The notes under the pieces were generated by a model. That model worked only from the letters and a program-made list of their open reading frames with translations. It was not told the origin of the DNA and ran no database searches. From contig JACDQD010000006.1 of assembly GCA_019843655.1 (NCBI GenBank), positions 16,820,246-16,884,245 of the forward strand: a DNA stretch of 64,000 nucleotides, read 5' to 3'. Source of the DNA: Lethocerus indicus (Eukaryota > Arthropoda > Insecta > Hemiptera > Belostomatidae). Of this stretch, positions 60,001 to 64,000 are shown piece after piece; positions within the stretch are counted from its first letter, which is position 1, and the number at the start of each line of letters is the position of its first letter. A program made the translations under genes and the position numbers.

Positions 60001-62169
60001 TTTGATGATGATCACGATCACACGTCGTGTTGGAACTATTCCTGCAGTGTGTATGACAAATTTAACGACAATTAACAAATATAAAATCTGCCGTATTGTA
60101 TTCAAATATCATTCTCTTAGTCAGTTAAATCATTACTGTTTGAGAGGCAAACGCTCAACTGCAGCGAAGATATTAATAGCAGTAGTAGTACTAATACATT
60201 TAATTAAAAATGGAAACTTAATTAACAGTCAATATGTAACAGGAAGTTTTTTTAATTCGCCCGTACCGAATTCTAGGAGTAAAAAAATGAATCGCGAAGT
60301 TAATTTAAAACTAATTAAATTCAAATATATGAGTGGCTAATATACATGAGAAAGATCCTTCCTCCTTTGTCTTTTAAATACATTTCCATTGTAAATATGC
60401 ATGCATGAATACACGCGATATTCGAAAAGGAAATACGAAGCCTTGTTAAGCAAAACAAAAAGGAATATCAAAGCCAGGTTAATTAATTAGAAAAATGCGA
60501 CCGTATGTGATCAATGTCGTCAGTTGTAGACAAAAAAAGATTCTTCATTAGATTCTACGGTTTAATGCGTACAAGTTTAGTAGGATGCTATAATTAAAGA
60601 AATTAAAACTTGAAATGTGATATAATCAATGATCTATCTTTCTGTTTTATCTGATTTGAATTTCATGTTGTACAATTTATACAGACTTCATTCAACAATA
60701 TGCCAAAGCGTTCCGCACTAAAATTCCAGCGATGAATGTGTATTTGTCACACCTGAATTTGCCCTCCCGAGGCGGGGGACCTCAAGAAACGGCTGCGGTG
60801 GCGTCGGTATCTCGATGTTAATAACTTCACCAGTCTGAATTTATGCTTTTAGTTGGAAATAATTATGTTGCCGTGATATATTGTGCCCATTATTCAAAGT
60901 TCAAAGATAGTATAAATTATCGTACACCATTGTGCCAACACAGGATACGAAACGGGTTAATTCAACGACTCGGTTCGCGTACAACCGGCCGAAAGCGAAT
61001 CTTGAGAACAATATGATTGTTTCAAGATTGGTGCAGACAACGTATTGTATTGGTCTAATTTCAAGTTTGGATACTTCTGTTATTTTATGGTATCGATTGA
61101 ATTTTTAAATAATTTAATTTGAAATATGCTGTAGCATATATTAGATGCGTTTACAAATATAAATTGGAACAAGTATATACTAGTAAAATCAGTAGCGGAT
61201 AAATTAATCTAAATAAAAATCAATGATTTGTAAATAAAATAAAATTACGGATAAAGATGCACACATTTATGACAGTTAATGACATAGGTATAATATTATA
61301 ACACAATTCTACGACCCTTGCGTTTTAAACATGTAAAGCATTCGAACCTGATTAGGTCTGAGCTTTGCAAACTTTATATGTTCGGAATGTTTATACCGTC
61401 GGGTCGGAACGTATTCCCCATCGACACTCTGCCGAAACCCCAAACCTAAACGCCGTTCAAAAGGGAAAGTGGCGAATAGCGTGGAGCCGGCTGCCAGTAA
61501 GCAGCGAGTCAGACTTGTAAATCAGCCCCACCGCTTCACCCCCTGGGAGTATTAGGAGATCCTGTTTTTTATCCCCTCCACCCTCCCTCTCTCTCTCTCT
61601 CTACACCGTCATACTCCCGCCTTCTCTCCTCCTCACTTCCGTCCTTCGATTCGGGAGCCGTCCTCTCCGGGGCGTTTGGAAACGGCGAATGATGTACTGG
61701 AAAAAAAGGAACGTCCTAAACAATTCGGCGTTGGACGCGCTGAGAGGAATAGGAAAGAGGCAGGCATTTGTTTAAAGTTAGCTTCATTTAAATATACTGC
61801 GAATTAAAGTAGCCTCAAATTATAGGTTAATAAATGTATCGAGGATTAAGAGAATGCTATTATTCACATTGAGATAAATGTCAACATGTCGGCTTAAACG
61901 TTTTGTTCTTACAGGTGGAAAAATTGAGTTCCAATTATCCAGGATTTCAACTGTGAATACTAACGAGCAGTGCGTAATTGTCAGAATGCGTTTTCTCTTT
62001 AGGGATTTTCCAAAAACGTGCAGAAACCGACCGACGAGGTCCGCCGCTGGGTTTAATCAGTCGGTACCCCGTAAAATTTACATATTAATATCATTCTCGT
62101 TGAACGGGAGCGAACAGCGGGAATGGGCCGGCGGGGATGTGGCCCCGATTGTGTCCATGCCTATCTCGA

Positions 62170-62191
62170 AGACGACGACGACGACGACGAA
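62170..62191. repeat. (GAC)n trinucleotide run
   Basis: Seven GAC/GAC-like units within a GC-rich island. Confidence 0.9.
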
Positions 62192-64000
62192 GTACATTAG
62201 CCGCCGAATGGGAAATGAGAGATCCGGGGCCCGAATTTCAAAGCGGGCATAAAGGAAATCTCCTCTCGAGTTAACATAACATGAACAAACAATATACAGT
62301 CCGATTCCAGCCAGAGATCCTCCCTCCGGGCCCGACTGCCGCCAATGTAAAGCAGCATACTTACACTTATGCCCCGAAGGATCCACACGCCATTACCGCC
62401 TCATTTAGAGGCGAATTTCGGAAGAATTTCGTTTTAAAAAAGCCAGTACTGGGTGGAAACTATTACAATAAATTGCACTTCTGACAATTAGTAAACTCCA
62501 GATTCCCCTGTTACTGAAACATAAAATAATATTTAGGGTTTTGAAACTTTTAAAAGCATTTAAGCCTTAAACAAACATCTCATAATAGCATTATACTGCC
62601 TGAACGTTTTGTCCATTGAAGTGGTTAAAATTACAAAACGACCTTCGTCAAATAATGACATGTAAAGTCGTTGAACAATATTTAAGTCCTACATTACGCG
62701 CTTCATTTTTCCTGTGCGAATTTATCATAGGCCGGGCGGGCTGAACACAGCGACAAACGTGTGCGGGTTGAGAGACATTAGCGGCCATTTGTTGAATTTT
62801 GGACGTGCGCGACTGCTAGTGGCAACGCGTGATGAGTTCAGCCCGCCGCCCTTTTACGAGCTCGACAGACACCTTATCGCGCCCTTTATGGACCCAGAAC
62901 CGGGACACCGACCGCCACAGAGTTATGGAGAAATTAAATGACCCGCCAGATAGCCCACTGAATATTTAACCTACACCGACCTTTTCAAAGTCCGTCCGCG
63001 AACCGTCAACATTGTTGCCCGGGACTAATCGTATATTTACTTAGCCTGAATTGATTTGAATGGTAGTCTAGTGTTGAAATTACCAGAAATGAGGAAGCGC
63101 AGAAAGTAATTGAGCACATTTGCAAATGCGTTCCACAATTGGTGACTTGGGCAACTGCTGTACAATTACTATACCCACATTGTTAAATATCATTATCGCC
63201 CGTTTCATAATAGAAGTGTAGTTACAGTAGCCAAAACTGTGACATCCGTATATTAATATAAATAAAAGTTATAATGATTAAGAAAAATATTGAAGTGTCT
63301 GAATCTTCTAGAAGAACTAGAAGCATTTCTCAAAAGGTCAGTAACATAACAAAAGAGTGCGAGATGGTGTCAACAGGATGGCCACTCGCCGGCCGCCAAA
63401 TAGAGCATATCCCATCTTATCGCGTTAGCCGCTTTAGTCGAAAAAGACACACACGCACACACTAGCTTTCTGGCCGGCTTTAATTGGGTCAGTTGGAACT
63501 CTTTCCTTTTATTGGCACGTACTGAGTACGACGCCTACGCATCCCCCCCCCCACCGCTCATCACGACCTTCTGTACAGTCCTTGCAAAAAGGGACGAGGA
63601 AGCGAACCGGCTAATTAACACCAGCAGTATGAATCCAATTTTATTTTCACACCCAGTCATTAGAAAATGGTGTCCCGACCCAAGTACCAGTGTATTTACA
63701 GAATGTCCTTTCAGGTAAATAATTTATAAGAATATGAAGCGTTGTTCTGAATTGTAACAGAAGTTATGTTATAGTTATAATATAACATGAGTGTCCAATG
63801 AGTGTTCTGTGGTTATTGAAGGGATTTGGAGGTCAGGAACTTGACTAAATTACACTAGAACTAAGACTTGTGGCGAATTACATTTTGCTAGTGGTTATGG
63901 TCCAATGTAGTAAGCGAAATCATTATCTATTGTATATTATTTGAGCAAAATTCTATAAAACATATTTTCTCCTCAATATTCCACAAACGACTCAGGGATT

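Larger units (their letters stand above)
46961..64000. other. No gene recognised; AT-rich DNA with many CpG-rich islands
   Basis: Islands of a few hundred bases at about 48.35-48.82, 49.32-49.65, 50.06-50.56, 51.0-51.3, 52.33-52.62, 55.78-55.88, 56.54-56.64, 58.08-58.5, 61.4-61.7, 62.09-62.4 and 62.73-63.0 kb. None carries a convincing splice-flanked exon or known protein motif. They could be cis-regulatory modules or unmethylated intergenic CpG clusters. Confidence 0.45.

Noticed and set aside
61878..62386. Overlapping frames on both strands of about 100-124 codons
   Set aside because: GC-rich island with no conserved motif; both strands open equally well.

Overview
The window is nuclear DNA of an insect, or at least an arthropod. 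It has split genes with GT-AG introns, an AT-rich background with CpG-rich islands, and remnants of LINE, piggyBac and MITE elements. The species cannot be named from the sequence. The close match to Drosophila NompC, the moderate introns and a sharply CpG-depleted block (a germline gene-body methylation signature) suggest an insect with a working DNA methylation system. No rRNA, tRNA or CRISPR array was found.

The main gene is nompC (TRPN), the ankyrin-repeat mechanotransduction channel, on the + strand. Twenty-five exons between 5458 and 27444 join with every splice phase matching. They give 1,562 residues plus a stop: ankyrin repeats, linker, six-helix channel with pore, TRP helix and C-terminal tail. 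Exons for the first ~150 residues of the long form were not found and probably lie left of the window, so 1-5457 reads as intron. A CpG island at about 10.48-11.43 kb holds a second start. An ATG at 10989 opens 79 residues unlike the long form and runs directly into the exon whose long-form 3' splice site (11225/11226) lies inside that reading frame. The locus therefore appears to make a long form (upstream exons spliced to 11226) and a short form with its own promoter. A GC-rich tandem array at 6.74-7.30 kb, with CTCF-like cores, lies between the two starts.

At 28.6-30.3 kb on the - strand, convergent with nompC, five exons encode an OB-fold-like protein. Its first two exons resemble the second OB fold of the telomere protein POT1; its 5' end is unresolved. 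From about 23.15 to 30.55 kb, CpG is strongly depleted across the nompC pore and tail exons and this gene. A very short - strand terminal exon may end a second transcript at 24.79 kb.

nompC introns carry a 5'-truncated Jockey-type LINE starting 7 nt after a splice donor, an internally deleted piggyBac element that keeps the transposase cysteine-rich tail, and several copies of two related repeat families. These families share a hairpin built on CTAATACTAG/CTAGTATTAG, which also occurs alone at 33.7 and 46.6-46.9 kb. From 31 to 64 kb I found no convincing gene. That stretch is AT-rich DNA with many short CpG-rich islands, a MITE with perfect 31-bp inverted ends, and several microsatellites.
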